From the NCBI GenBank assembly GCA_022795805.1, contig JAAWHK010000018.1, positions 1 through 36,293 on the forward strand: a stretch of DNA of 36,293 nucleotides. Direction: 5' to 3'. The stretch's first letter is position 1. Each line of letters begins with the position of its first letter. The stretch is from Hungatella sp. Lineage in GTDB: Bacteria; Bacillota; Clostridia; Lachnospirales; Lachnospiraceae. The notes under the pieces are model-generated. The model did not search any database and was not told where the DNA came from. It was given only the letters and a program-made list of their open reading frames with translations. Below are positions 1 through 7,361 of this stretch, one piece after another. The position numbers and the translations under genes were made by a program.

Positions 1-1
1 G

Positions 2-349
2 GCTTACATGGGCCTTCCAAGGGATCTGGAGGAGGCTGCGCGCCTTGACGGCTGCAACATCGGGCAGACCTTCCTGTTCATCATGGCGCCTCTTACCAGA
101 TCCTCCATGGTGGCTCTGGGAATCTTCACCGCGGTGTTCGCGTACAAGGATCTGATGTGGCCCCTGATCTGTAACAGGGATGTGATGCCTCTGTCCGCGG
201 CTCTTGCCAAGATGCAGGGTCAGTACAGCAACAATTATCCTCAGCTGATGGCGGCTTCCCTGCTGGCCTGTATTCCCATGATTATACTGTATCTGGTCTT
301 CCAGAAGCAGTTCATCGAAGGTATCGCCACTTCCGGCGGCAAGCTGTAA
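2..349 (+). CDS. Carbohydrate ABC transporter permease, MalG family (C-terminal part)
   Basis: This is the inner-membrane permease subunit of a sugar ABC importer. The reading frame is open from the left edge, so the N-terminal half lies outside the window. About 115 residues remain. They contain the EAA loop (LEEAARLDG followed by the usual I-x-L-x-P-like stretch) that docks onto the ATPase, then two or three hydrophobic segments and the short hydrophilic C-terminus ending near GGKL that is typical of MalG-type subunits (CUT1 family). The following genes, YesL and an alpha-galactosidase, suggest the substrate is an alpha-galactoside such as raffinose or melibiose. That is an inference from context, because permease sequence alone does not fix the sugar. 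Confidence 0.9.
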   Translation, partial: AYMGLPRDLEEAARLDGCNIGQTFLFIMAPLTRSSMVALGIFTAVFAYKDLMWPLICNRDVMPLSAALAKMQGQYSNNYPQLMAASLLACIPMIILYLVFQKQFIEGIATSGGKL

Positions 350-431
350 GGAGAAAGCATTTAAACGGTGTGGGAACGGCATGGCAAACGGACGGTGATA
401 CGGAAAGATACTATGAGAGAGAGGGAGAGGC

Positions 432-1118
432 ATGAACTTATTTAACGAGGACAGTTTTCTTCACAGTTTTTTCCTTTCCGCGGGAGGCTTTATCGGGCTG
501 AACCTGCTGTGGATTATAACCAGCGTTCCCGTGATTACGGCGGGGGCGTCCACGACGGCGCTGTATTACTGCACGCTGAAGCTTCACAAGGATAAAGACA
601 TCAGCATATGGAAATGTTACTGGAAAAGCTTTCGGGAGAATTTTTTCCAGGCTACGGCCGTATGGCTGGGACTGGCCGGAGCCGGAGCGTGTATCTGGCT
701 GGAAGAGCGGGCAGTCAGGACCATGCCGGCCCCCATGTGCAATGTGTTTGTCTATGTGATATGGGGGATGGCCTTCGGCCTTCTGATCACGGCGCTGTAT
801 ATCTTTCCGGTCATAGCGTCCTTTGAGAACAAGATCAGGCGTCTGGTTCCTTACACCCTGTATTTTGCGGCCAGAAAGCCGGGCTATGCCCTGTGCATGG
901 CGGCCGTCACCTGCCTTCCCATGTATTTTACGCTGGTGGACGTGAAATTGTTTCCCGTCTACCTGCTGATATGGCTTATGTGCGGGTTTTCGCTGACAGC
1001 CTACTGCAATTCCTGGTTTCTGTGGAAACTGTTCAAACCGTATTTTCCGGAAAACGGGGGAGAGGGGGAACGGGCGGGCGCAGAACCTGAATCGGATCAT
1101 ATTCTATGGAGGACATAA
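432..1118 (+). CDS. YesL family (DUF624) membrane protein
   Basis: A 228-residue integral membrane protein with about five hydrophobic segments. The N-terminus (NLFNEDSFLHSFF, then a long hydrophobic helix ending in SVPVITAGAS) is the recognisable start of the YesL/DUF624 family. Members sit next to CUT1 sugar ABC transporters in Firmicutes, as here, and their biochemical role is not established. The start is supported by a purine-rich ribosome site (GGGAGAGG) immediately upstream. The 3' end overlaps the first possible start of the alpha-galactosidase gene by 13 bases, so the two genes are probably translationally coupled. Confidence 0.85.
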   Translation: MNLFNEDSFLHSFFLSAGGFIGLNLLWIITSVPVITAGASTTALYYCTLKLHKDKDISIWKCYWKSFRENFFQATAVWLGLAGAGACIWLEERAVRTMPAPMCNVFVYVIWGMAFGLLITALYIFPVIASFENKIRRLVPYTLYFAARKPGYALCMAAVTCLPMYFTLVDVKLFPVYLLIWLMCGFSLTAYCNSWFLWKLFKPYFPENGGEGERAGAEPESDHILWRT

Positions 1119-3328
1119 AGCTGCGTATGAGGTATATTTCTTTTCGTGAAGATACGAAGGTATTTACACTGCACACCAAAACCAGTATGTATCAGATGCA
1201 GGTGGGACAGTACGGAACGCTTCTGCATCTGTATTACGGAGCCGATCTGGGGGATGCCTGGGTGAACCGGAGCATCGTAAATCTGGATCGGGGATTTTCC
1301 GGCAACCCCTATGAGGCCGACAGGGACAGGACTTTTTCCCTGGATGTGCTTCCTCAGGAGTATACGGCGGAGGGCAACGGGGATTACCGGATTCAGGGGA
1401 TCGAGGCGGAACACGGGGACGGAAGCCGGATTCTGCAGCTGAGATACGATTCCTATGAGATGAAGAGAGGGAAATATGCTTTGGCAGGGATGCCTGCCAT
1501 GTTTGCAGGGGAGGACGAGGCGGAGACGCTGAAGATCGTGCTGAGAGACGAGCCCAGCGGCGTCTGTGTGAATCTGCTTTACGGTGTTTTGTGGGACTGC
1601 GATATTATCACCAGAACCGTGGAAGTGGTAAATAACGGAACGTCGGATGTGACCTTAAGGCGGGTCATGTCCGCGGAGCTGGATTTTTACAGACGGCCCA
1701 TGGACATGATTCACTTCTACGGAAGGCATTCTATGGAAAGGCTTACGGAGCGCCAGCCTCTTCTTCACGGGATTCAGTCTGTGGAGAGCAAGAGGGGGAT
1801 CTCCAGCCATCACCACAACCCGGCGGTAATCTTCTGTGACAAGAGCGCCACGGAGGATTACGGGGAGTGCTTCGGCATGGCTTTTGTCTACAGCGGCAAT
1901 TTCCTGTGTCAGGCGGAACTTGACCAGGTGGAGCAGACACGGGTGGTTATGGGGATCCATCCATACCAGTTTGCGTGGAAGCTTAAGCCGGGGGAGGTTT
2001 TTGCGGCTCCGGAAGCAGCCATGTCCTATTCGGGGACGGGGCTGGAGACTCTGTCCCACCATTTCCACGACGGGTTTAGGGAGCATCTGATCCGCAGCAG
2101 CTTTGTAAAAAAGCCCCGGCCCATTCTGGTGAACAACTGGGAAGCCACCTATTTTGAGTTTGACGAGCAGAAGCTTTACGGCATCGCAAAGGCGGCCAGG
2201 GATGTGGGCATTGAGATGTTCGTGCTGGACGACGGCTGGTTCGGAAAGCGGGACAGCGACTACACAGGCCTGGGCGACTGGTACGTCAATGAGGAGAAGA
2301 TCCACGGAGGCCTTCCAAAGCTGGTGAAGAAGATACGGAATCTGGGGCTTAAGTTCGGTATCTGGCTGGAGCCGGAGATGGTATCTGAGGACAGCGATCT
2401 GTACCGGAAGCACCCGGACTGGTGTCTCAAAGTGCCGGGACGGCTGCCGGTGAGAAGCCGTTCCCAGTTAAACCTGGATGTGACGAAAAAGGAAGTCCGG
2501 GACTACATTATGGAGCAGATCTTCAAGGTCATCGACAGCTGTCAGGCGGACTACATCAAGTGGGACGTAAACCGGGCTCTCGGCAATGTGTTCTCTCAGG
2601 GAGTGGCGGCGGAAAGACAGGGGGAAGTCTTCCACCGCCATATGCTGGGGGTGTATGACATGATGGAGCGGCTCATAAAGCGCTATCCCAATCTGCTGTT
2701 TGAGACGTGCGCAGGCGGCGGGGGCCGCTACGACGCGGGGATGCTTTACTACTCTCCACAGATTTGGTGCAGCGACAACACGGACGCTGCGGACCGGCTG
2801 GAGATCCACTACGGGACATCGTTTTTCTACCCCATCAGCACCTTCGGGGCCCATGTGAGCGTTTGTCCCAACCACCAGACGGGAAGGACCACCTCCCTCA
2901 GGACCAGGGGTATCGTGGCCGGGTCCGGTACCTTCGGGTATGAGCTGGATCTGGAGCACATGGACGAGGAGGAGAAAAAGGCGGCCGCAAAGCAGATTGA
3001 GCAGTTTAAGGACACGGAGACACTGGTGCAGTCCGGTGATTACTACCGGCTGTCTGCACCTGGAGACGGAAATAATTCCGTGTTCTGGGAGTTTGTTTCA
3101 AAGGATAAAAAGGATGTGCTGGCGTCGGGCGTGGTGCTTAAAAGCCAGGTAAACCCGCCGGTGACCCTTTTGAAGTTCAGAGGGCTTGAGCCTGACAGGC
3201 TTTACCGGGATATGGAGAGCGGGGAGACTTTCTTAGGGATTGTGCTGATGAAGGCGGGCCTGGCCGTGCCGGTGACGTCGGAGGATTACGAATCGGTGGT
3301 GTACCGGTTTACGGCAGCGGAAACGTAA
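1106..3328 (+). CDS. Alpha-galactosidase, glycoside hydrolase family 36
   Basis: Hydrolyses terminal alpha-1,6-linked galactose from raffinose-family sugars and melibiose. It has no signal peptide, so it should act in the cytosol on imported sugar. The 740 residues match full-length GH36 bacterial enzymes: an N-terminal beta-sandwich, a central TIM barrel (about residues 320-640, with VLDDGWFGKR and GIWLEPEMV) and a C-terminal beta domain. The expected nucleophile is Asp487 in the motif YIKWDVNR. The acid/base is Asp557 in WCSDNTDA. Start choice is uncertain. ATG at 1106 has no ribosome site, whereas the in-frame ATG at 1127 lies 8 bases after the YesL stop with GGAGGA at 1108-1113, 13 bases upstream. 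The protein could therefore be 733 residues. Confidence 0.95.
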   Translation: MEDIKLRMRYISFREDTKVFTLHTKTSMYQMQVGQYGTLLHLYYGADLGDAWVNRSIVNLDRGFSGNPYEADRDRTFSLDVLPQEYTAEGNGDYRIQGIEAEHGDGSRILQLRYDSYEMKRGKYALAGMPAMFAGEDEAETLKIVLRDEPSGVCVNLLYGVLWDCDIITRTVEVVNNGTSDVTLRRVMSAELDFYRRPMDMIHFYGRHSMERLTERQPLLHGIQSVESKRGISSHHHNPAVIFCDKSATEDYGECFGMAFVYSGNFLCQAELDQVEQTRVVMGIHPYQFAWKLKPGEVFAAPEAAMSYSGTGLETLSHHFHDGFREHLIRSSFVKKPRPILVNNWEATYFEFDEQKLYGIAKAARDVGIEMFVLDDGWFGKRDSDYTGLGDWYVNEEKIHGGLPKLVKKIRNLGLKFGIWLEPEMVSEDSDLYRKHPDWCLKVPGRLPVRSRSQLNLDVTKKEVRDYIMEQIFKVIDSCQADYIKWDVNRALGNVFSQGVAAERQGEVFHRHMLGVYDMMERLIKRYPNLLFETCAGGGGRYDAGMLYYSPQIWCSDNTDAADRLEIHYGTSFFYPISTFGAHVSVCPNHQTGRTTSLRTRGIVAGSGTFGYELDLEHMDEEEKKAAAKQIEQFKDTETLVQSGDYYRLSAPGDGNNSVFWEFVSKDKKDVLASGVVLKSQVNPPVTLLKFRGLEPDRLYRDMESGETFLGIVLMKAGLAVPVTSEDYESVVYRFTAAET

Positions 3329-3362
3329 AAAAGATTTTGAAAAAGGATTTGATAGGGAAAGG

Positions 3363-3395
3363 GAAGAAGGCTTCGGGGGAGGCTTTCTTCTTTTT
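3363..3395 (+). terminator. Rho-independent terminator after the alpha-galactosidase gene
   Basis: A ten-pair stem (GAAGAAGGCT at 3363-3372 with GGCTTTCTTC at 3381-3390, including two G-U pairs) encloses an eight-base loop and is followed directly by TTTTT. It separates the sugar operon from the ABC transporter promoter that begins eight bases later. Confidence 0.75.
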
Positions 3396-3402
3396 CACTC
3401 CC

Positions 3403-3431
3403 TTGACAATCCGTATCCAATCTGTTAAAAT
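3403..3431 (+). promoter_or_regulatory. Sigma-A-type promoter for the metal ABC transporter operon
   Basis: A perfect -35 box TTGACA (3403-3408), a 17-base spacer and a near-consensus -10 box TAAAAT (3426-3431). Transcription should begin near 3438, giving a leader of roughly 170 bases before the lipoprotein start at 3611. This is the clearest promoter in the window. Confidence 0.8.
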
Positions 3432-3437
3432 AACACC

Positions 3438-3560
3438 AGTGAAATCTGCAGGAAGCAGACCGGGAAAACCGAAGTTTTCCGTTTTGTCTCAGGATACCCT
3501 CTATGATGTGTGCTATGAAAGCATGCGCCTCCCAGAAGGAGAGCCTCATGCTTTTTTTGT
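3438..3560 (+). promoter_or_regulatory. Structured leader with attenuator terminator; possible riboswitch
   Basis: The leader folds into several hairpins by eye: TCTGC/GCAGA (3445-3459); a perfect seven-pair stem GGAAAAC/GTTTTCC with a CGAA loop (3463-3480); and a final hairpin 3521-3551 (GCATG with CATGC, then CTCC with GGAG) followed by seven T residues, which is an intrinsic terminator. GTGTGC at 3508-3513 can instead pair with GCATGC at 3521-3526, which would break the terminator. This terminator/antiterminator arrangement upstream of a transporter with an FmdE partner suggests a ligand-sensing leader. The Moco/Tuco RNA class is my first guess, from the context and a vaguely remembered GCCTCCC...GGAGAGCC core; I could not run a covariance search. 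Confidence 0.55.
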
Positions 3561-3610
3561 GTGTTTCGGAGGACCCGTTTTACATTGAACGACAGAGAGG
3601 AATGACAACT

Positions 3611-4852
3611 ATGAAGAACAGAATTTTCGCGGCGCTTCTGGCCCTGACTATGACAATTTCTCTGGCAGCCTGCCAAAACAAAGATTCTTCTGAACCAGGG
3701 AGGGCCGTAACCGCAGACAGTGCGGCCGAAAGCCCCCAGGAGGGCCGAGGGGAATCGGAGGGAGAGGAGCCGGTTTCACCGGCCGTCCGCACGGTGACGG
3801 ATGTCTGGAACCGGCAGGTGGAGATCCCTTATGAGGTAAAATCCATCATCTGCCTGGGCTCCATGGCTCCCAGGCTGGGGGCTTACCTGGGCGTGACGGA
3901 CATGATGATCGCGGCGGAGGACACGGACATCGCAGCCATGTCGGTGCGTTATGACTACAGCCCCGTGTATCACGATGTGCTGAAACGTCTTCCCAGCGCG
4001 GGGCCGGGAGGCGGGAGCGGGGAGAATAACGGGTATGCGGAGAAGATTATCGAGCTGCAGCCGGATGTGATCCTGGCCGGATTCGATGAGGACGGGGCTG
4101 AGGAGCTGCAGCGCCAGACCGGTATCCCCGTAGTCAGCGTCCGCTACCGAACCCAGGGGTTTATCGACGACGGATTTCATCGGGCCATGAGGGTCTTTGC
4201 CGAGACGGTGGGGGCAAAGGAAAGGTGTGAAGAAGTGCTTAATTATGTGGAGGGCTGCAGGGAGGATCTTAAAGAGAGGACGAAGAATGTGCCGGATGAG
4301 GAGAAACCCAGGGCCTACACAGGTGCCGTCACGTTTAACGGCCGCCATGGGTTCGCCTTTACATACGTGAATTTCCCGGCATTTACGGCTGTGGACGCCG
4401 TAAATGTTGCGGATGCCTTTCTGGAGAGCCGGACAAAGGAGGCCGCGGATACGGCTGCCAGGACGGGGACGGCCTACATAGGCAGCGACGGTTTTGAGGC
4501 GGACTTGGAGCAGATTATCCGGTGGGATCCGGATATAGTCTTTCTGGACCCGGGCAACATGGACCTGGTTAATGACGAGTATCGGAATAATCCCGGATTT
4601 TTTGATTCCCTGCGGGCCGTTCAGGAGGGGCAGGTCTATACCATGCCCTCAACCAACTCCGCGGGACCTAATATTACGTATCTTTTAATCAACGCCTACT
4701 ATGCCGGGATTGTGATGTACCCGGAGCAGTTTCGTGACATTGATCTGAGAGAAAAGGCGGGGGAGATCATGGAGCAGATGCTGGGAGAGGACTTTTTTGA
4801 TGAGATGGAGGAGGGCGGTCTGTACTATGGGACCATCACCATTGGCGAGTAA
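3611..4852 (+). CDS. ABC transporter substrate-binding lipoprotein, FecB/MolA type
   Basis: An extracellular binding protein anchored by lipid, 413 residues from the chosen start. The frame is open from 3503, but ATG at 3611 is preferred. It has GAGAGG ten bases upstream and begins a lipoprotein signal: a basic start (MKNR), a hydrophobic core and lipobox LAAC with Cys21. The mature part has the two-lobed class III fold of iron-siderophore, cobalamin and MolA-like proteins (TDVWNRQVEIP, then ELQPDVILAG in lobe one). The next two genes encode the matching permease and ATPase, and the permease start overlaps this gene. Siderophore, cobalamin and molybdate/tungstate proteins share this fold. The downstream FmdE gene favours an oxyanion ligand, which is inference. 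Confidence 0.85.
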   Translation: MKNRIFAALLALTMTISLAACQNKDSSEPGRAVTADSAAESPQEGRGESEGEEPVSPAVRTVTDVWNRQVEIPYEVKSIICLGSMAPRLGAYLGVTDMMIAAEDTDIAAMSVRYDYSPVYHDVLKRLPSAGPGGGSGENNGYAEKIIELQPDVILAGFDEDGAEELQRQTGIPVVSVRYRTQGFIDDGFHRAMRVFAETVGAKERCEEVLNYVEGCREDLKERTKNVPDEEKPRAYTGAVTFNGRHGFAFTYVNFPAFTAVDAVNVADAFLESRTKEAADTAARTGTAYIGSDGFEADLEQIIRWDPDIVFLDPGNMDLVNDEYRNNPGFFDSLRAVQEGQVYTMPSTNSAGPNITYLLINAYYAGIVMYPEQFRDIDLREKAGEIMEQMLGEDFFDEMEEGGLYYGTITIGE

Positions 4853-5915
4853 AAAGGCAGAGACAGATTACAGCCGGCATATCCGGCGCAAACGGCTGAT
4901 TCTGTGGGGCATGGCGCTTCTGACCGGGGCGGCGGCCCTGGCCTCCCTGATGGCCGGGTCCTCCGGCCTGACCATCGGGGAGGTGGCCCTGGCCCTGGCG
5001 GGAAGGGGCACGAAACAGACGGAGACCATCGTGTGGAATGTGAGGATGCCCAGGGTGACCGCGGCGCTGGCGGCGGGCACTGCACTGGCCATGTGCGGAT
5101 GCATCATGCAGAACGTGCTGAGAAATCCTCTGGCATCGGCATCCACCCTGGGCGTTTCCCAGGGGGCTTCCTTCGGAGCGGCGGCCGCCATCGTCTGTAT
5201 GGGGGCGGGCAACCAGGTAAACCCAGGGAGCGGAACGACGGCGTCTCTGACCATCACAAACCCCTGGACGGTAACGGTCTGCGCTTTTTTGGGCGGCATC
5301 GCCACCACGGTTCTCATTCTGGCGCTGTCCCGGATGAAGGGGATCACCCCGTCCGCCATGGTGCTGGCGGGAGTGGCTATAAGCTCCATGTTCACCGGGG
5401 GGACCACGCTGGTCCAGTACTTTGCCGACGATATTATGGTGGCCTCCGTGGTGTACTGGACCTTCGGAAACCTGGGGCGGGCGGGGTGGAGTGAGATTGG
5501 CCTCATGGGCGGCCTGTGCCTTGGGGCGTTCTTATTCTTCCTCTTTCAACGGTGGAATTACAATGCCGTGGAGAGCGGTTTGGACACGGCAAGGAGCCTG
5601 GGGGTGCCCGTGGGATTTCTGATTCCCGTCAGTATGGCCGTGTGCGCACTGATCGCTTCCGTGTCGGTGGCATTTGTGGGTTGTATTCAGTTCATCGGAC
5701 TCATCGCCTCCCATATGATGCGGCGGCTGGTGGGCAATGATTTCCGCTTTCTCATCCCCTGTACGGCGCTGTGCGGGGCGGTTCTTCTCCTGGCGTCGGA
5801 TGTGGCCTGCCGGGTGCTGGTTCCGCCTGCGGTACTGCCTGTGGGGGCTCTGACCTCGTTTCTGGGGGCGCCTCTGTTTCTGTACCTGATTATGCGAAGG
5901 GGGAGTGTGGGATGA
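4827..5915 (+). CDS. FecCD-family ABC transporter permease
   Basis: The membrane subunit of a BtuCD/MolBC-type importer, with about ten hydrophobic helices. The early motif VRMPRVTAALAAGTALA followed by MQNVLRNPLASASTLGVSQGA is diagnostic of the FecCD family. The first frame-matching ATG is 4797, but ATG at 4827 has a strong GGAGGAGGG site 11 bases upstream and gives the usual short cytoplasmic N-terminus, for 362 residues. The gene overlaps the binding-protein gene by 26 bases and shares an ATGA with the ATPase gene, so all three are translationally coupled. Substrate cannot be told from this subunit. Confidence 0.93.
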   Translation: MGPSPLASKKAETDYSRHIRRKRLILWGMALLTGAAALASLMAGSSGLTIGEVALALAGRGTKQTETIVWNVRMPRVTAALAAGTALAMCGCIMQNVLRNPLASASTLGVSQGASFGAAAAIVCMGAGNQVNPGSGTTASLTITNPWTVTVCAFLGGIATTVLILALSRMKGITPSAMVLAGVAISSMFTGGTTLVQYFADDIMVASVVYWTFGNLGRAGWSEIGLMGGLCLGAFLFFLFQRWNYNAVESGLDTARSLGVPVGFLIPVSMAVCALIASVSVAFVGCIQFIGLIASHMMRRLVGNDFRFLIPCTALCGAVLLLASDVACRVLVPPAVLPVGALTSFLGAPLFLYLIMRRGSVG

Positions 5916-6661
5916 TTGCGGTAAAGGACCTCTGTTTTTCCTACGGAAAGCGTCGGATTCTCTCCAATGTGTCCTTTCAGGCGGAGGACGGGGAGTGCGT
6001 GGCCGTCCTGGGCAACAACGGCGCCGGAAAGAGTACCCTTATTACCTGTGTAAACCGAATCCGGAAACCGGACAGCGGAGAAGTGCGGATCGACGGAAGG
6101 AACGTGGGGAATATGGGAAGAAGGGAGCTGGCCAGAAACATGGCCTATGTGGCCCAGAAAAACGAGATGAGCCGGAGCACGGTGTTTGACTGTGTGCTTT
6201 TGGGACGCAGACCCTACATGGGATGGGGGGCGTCAAAAGAGGACGTGGACAAATCCTTGAGCGTCCTTAAGCAGGTGGGAATGGAGGAATTTCAGCTGCG
6301 AAATCTGGATGAGATGTCCGGCGGGGAACTGCAGAAGGTGATGCTGGCCAGGGCCCTGGTGCAGGAGCCCAGGGTGCTTTTGCTGGATGAGCCTACCAGC
6401 AGCCTGGACCCAAAAAACCAGTATGAGATGATGGCACTGGTCCGGCAGGCGGCAAAGGAGCGAAAGATTACGGTGCTGGTGGTCCTGCACGATCTCAACC
6501 TTGCCCTGCGCTGCTGCGACAGGTTCTTTTTTATGAAGGAGGGAAGAGGGTACTGCTACGGCGACAGTGGGACTGTGACCGGGGATGTGGTGGAGGCGGT
6601 GTACGGAATACGGGGGGAGACGGTCCAGGTGGGCCAAAAGAAGATCGTGGTTATAGGATAA
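5912..6661 (+). CDS. ABC transporter ATP-binding protein (FecE/MolC/BtuD type)
   Basis: The ATPase that powers the preceding FecCD permease; 249 residues, normal for this family. Visible motifs are Walker A GNNGAGKST (residues 34-42), signature MSGGE, Walker B VLLLDEP and the switch histidine in VLHD. The frame is open further upstream, but ATG at 5912 overlaps the permease stop as ATGA, and the protein then begins MIAVKDLCFSYG as expected. The C-terminus carries the short extension (VYGIRGE) seen in siderophore-type ATPases. No key residue is missing. Confidence 0.93.
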   Translation: MIAVKDLCFSYGKRRILSNVSFQAEDGECVAVLGNNGAGKSTLITCVNRIRKPDSGEVRIDGRNVGNMGRRELARNMAYVAQKNEMSRSTVFDCVLLGRRPYMGWGASKEDVDKSLSVLKQVGMEEFQLRNLDEMSGGELQKVMLARALVQEPRVLLLDEPTSSLDPKNQYEMMALVRQAAKERKITVLVVLHDLNLALRCCDRFFFMKEGRGYCYGDSGTVTGDVVEAVYGIRGETVQVGQKKIVVIG

Positions 6662-6682
6662 GAGGAAGGAGACACGGATAAA

Positions 6683-7243
6683 ATGGATACTTGTACGGAT
6701 TGCCTGGAGGGCAGATATAAGGAATACTGGGAGAGGGCCGCGGCCTTTCACGGACACGTCTGCGGCGGCCTTGCCATCGGGTTTAAGGCGGCCGTGTACG
6801 CCATAGAGCTGCTGGAGGTGACATTTTCTCAGGACGAGGAGGTGGTGTGCATCGCGGAGAACGACGCCTGCGGGGTGGATGCCATTCAGTCTGTTTTGGG
6901 ATGCAGCATAGGAAAGGGCAACCTGCTGTTTCATATGACAGGGAAGCAGGCGTTTTCGTTTTATAACAGGAAGACCGGGAAGGCGGTGCGGCTGTATTTG
7001 AAAGCCAGAGCGCCACAGGGGCTGAAACGGGAGGATTCCTGCCGGTTTTATCTGACATGCGGTTTTGAGGATATGTATGCGGTTTCAGAGCCCAAAACAG
7101 CCGTTCCGGAGAGGGCGCGGCTTTTTAAGTCAGTACCCTGCGCCCGGTGCGGGGAGATTACGGCGGAGAGCATGGTGCGTGTGGAGGACGGGGAGATGGT
7201 CTGTCCGGACTGCTTCGGCAGATATGACAGGTTTGCGGTGTAA
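6683..7243 (+). CDS. FmdE-family protein (formylmethanofuran dehydrogenase subunit E-like)
   Basis: A 186-residue protein. The N-terminal part has the FmdE hallmarks: FHGHVCGGLAIGF near residues 23-35 and ENDACGVDAIQ followed by GCSIGKGN. The C-terminus is a small zinc ribbon with CARCGE and CPDC pairs. FmdE was named from a molybdenum enzyme operon in methanogens. In bacteria that make no methane, its relatives are found beside molybdenum or tungsten genes and FecB/FecCD-type transporters, and the exact biochemical role is unknown. It lies 21 bases after the ATPase gene and is almost certainly in the same operon. No terminator was seen after it. Confidence 0.88.
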   Translation: MDTCTDCLEGRYKEYWERAAAFHGHVCGGLAIGFKAAVYAIELLEVTFSQDEEVVCIAENDACGVDAIQSVLGCSIGKGNLLFHMTGKQAFSFYNRKTGKAVRLYLKARAPQGLKREDSCRFYLTCGFEDMYAVSEPKTAVPERARLFKSVPCARCGEITAESMVRVEDGEMVCPDCFGRYDRFAV

Positions 7244-7298
7244 TTGAAACTTTCACACCGGCTACCCCCACAAAACAGTGGCTCTCCGTTATAAATCG

Positions 7299-7307
7299 TG
7301 ATATGAT
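7299..7307 (+). promoter_or_regulatory. Extended -10 promoter candidate for the SWIM/MoxR/VWA operon
   Basis: TGATATGAT at 7299-7307 is an extended -10 element (TGn plus TATGAT). The matching -35 position (TGGCTC around 7279) is poor, which fits an extended -10 promoter. The site is 55 bases before the SWIM gene start and sits in the only sizeable gap upstream of the operon. Confidence 0.5.
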
Positions 7308-7361
7308 AAAAACAGGATTATCCGTCGGTTTACGGGCGGAAAGGAAAGGAGAGGGAGAGAT

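Noticed and set aside
3438-3560. Cobalamin riboswitch
   Set aside because: The binding protein fold would allow cobalamin, but I found no B12-box-like GCCACTG sequence and the leader is shorter than a typical cobalamin riboswitch.
3503-3610. N-terminal extension of the binding lipoprotein from the upstream ATG at 3503
   Set aside because: The extension lies in the structured leader and terminator hairpin, lacks a ribosome site, and would bury the lipoprotein signal peptide.
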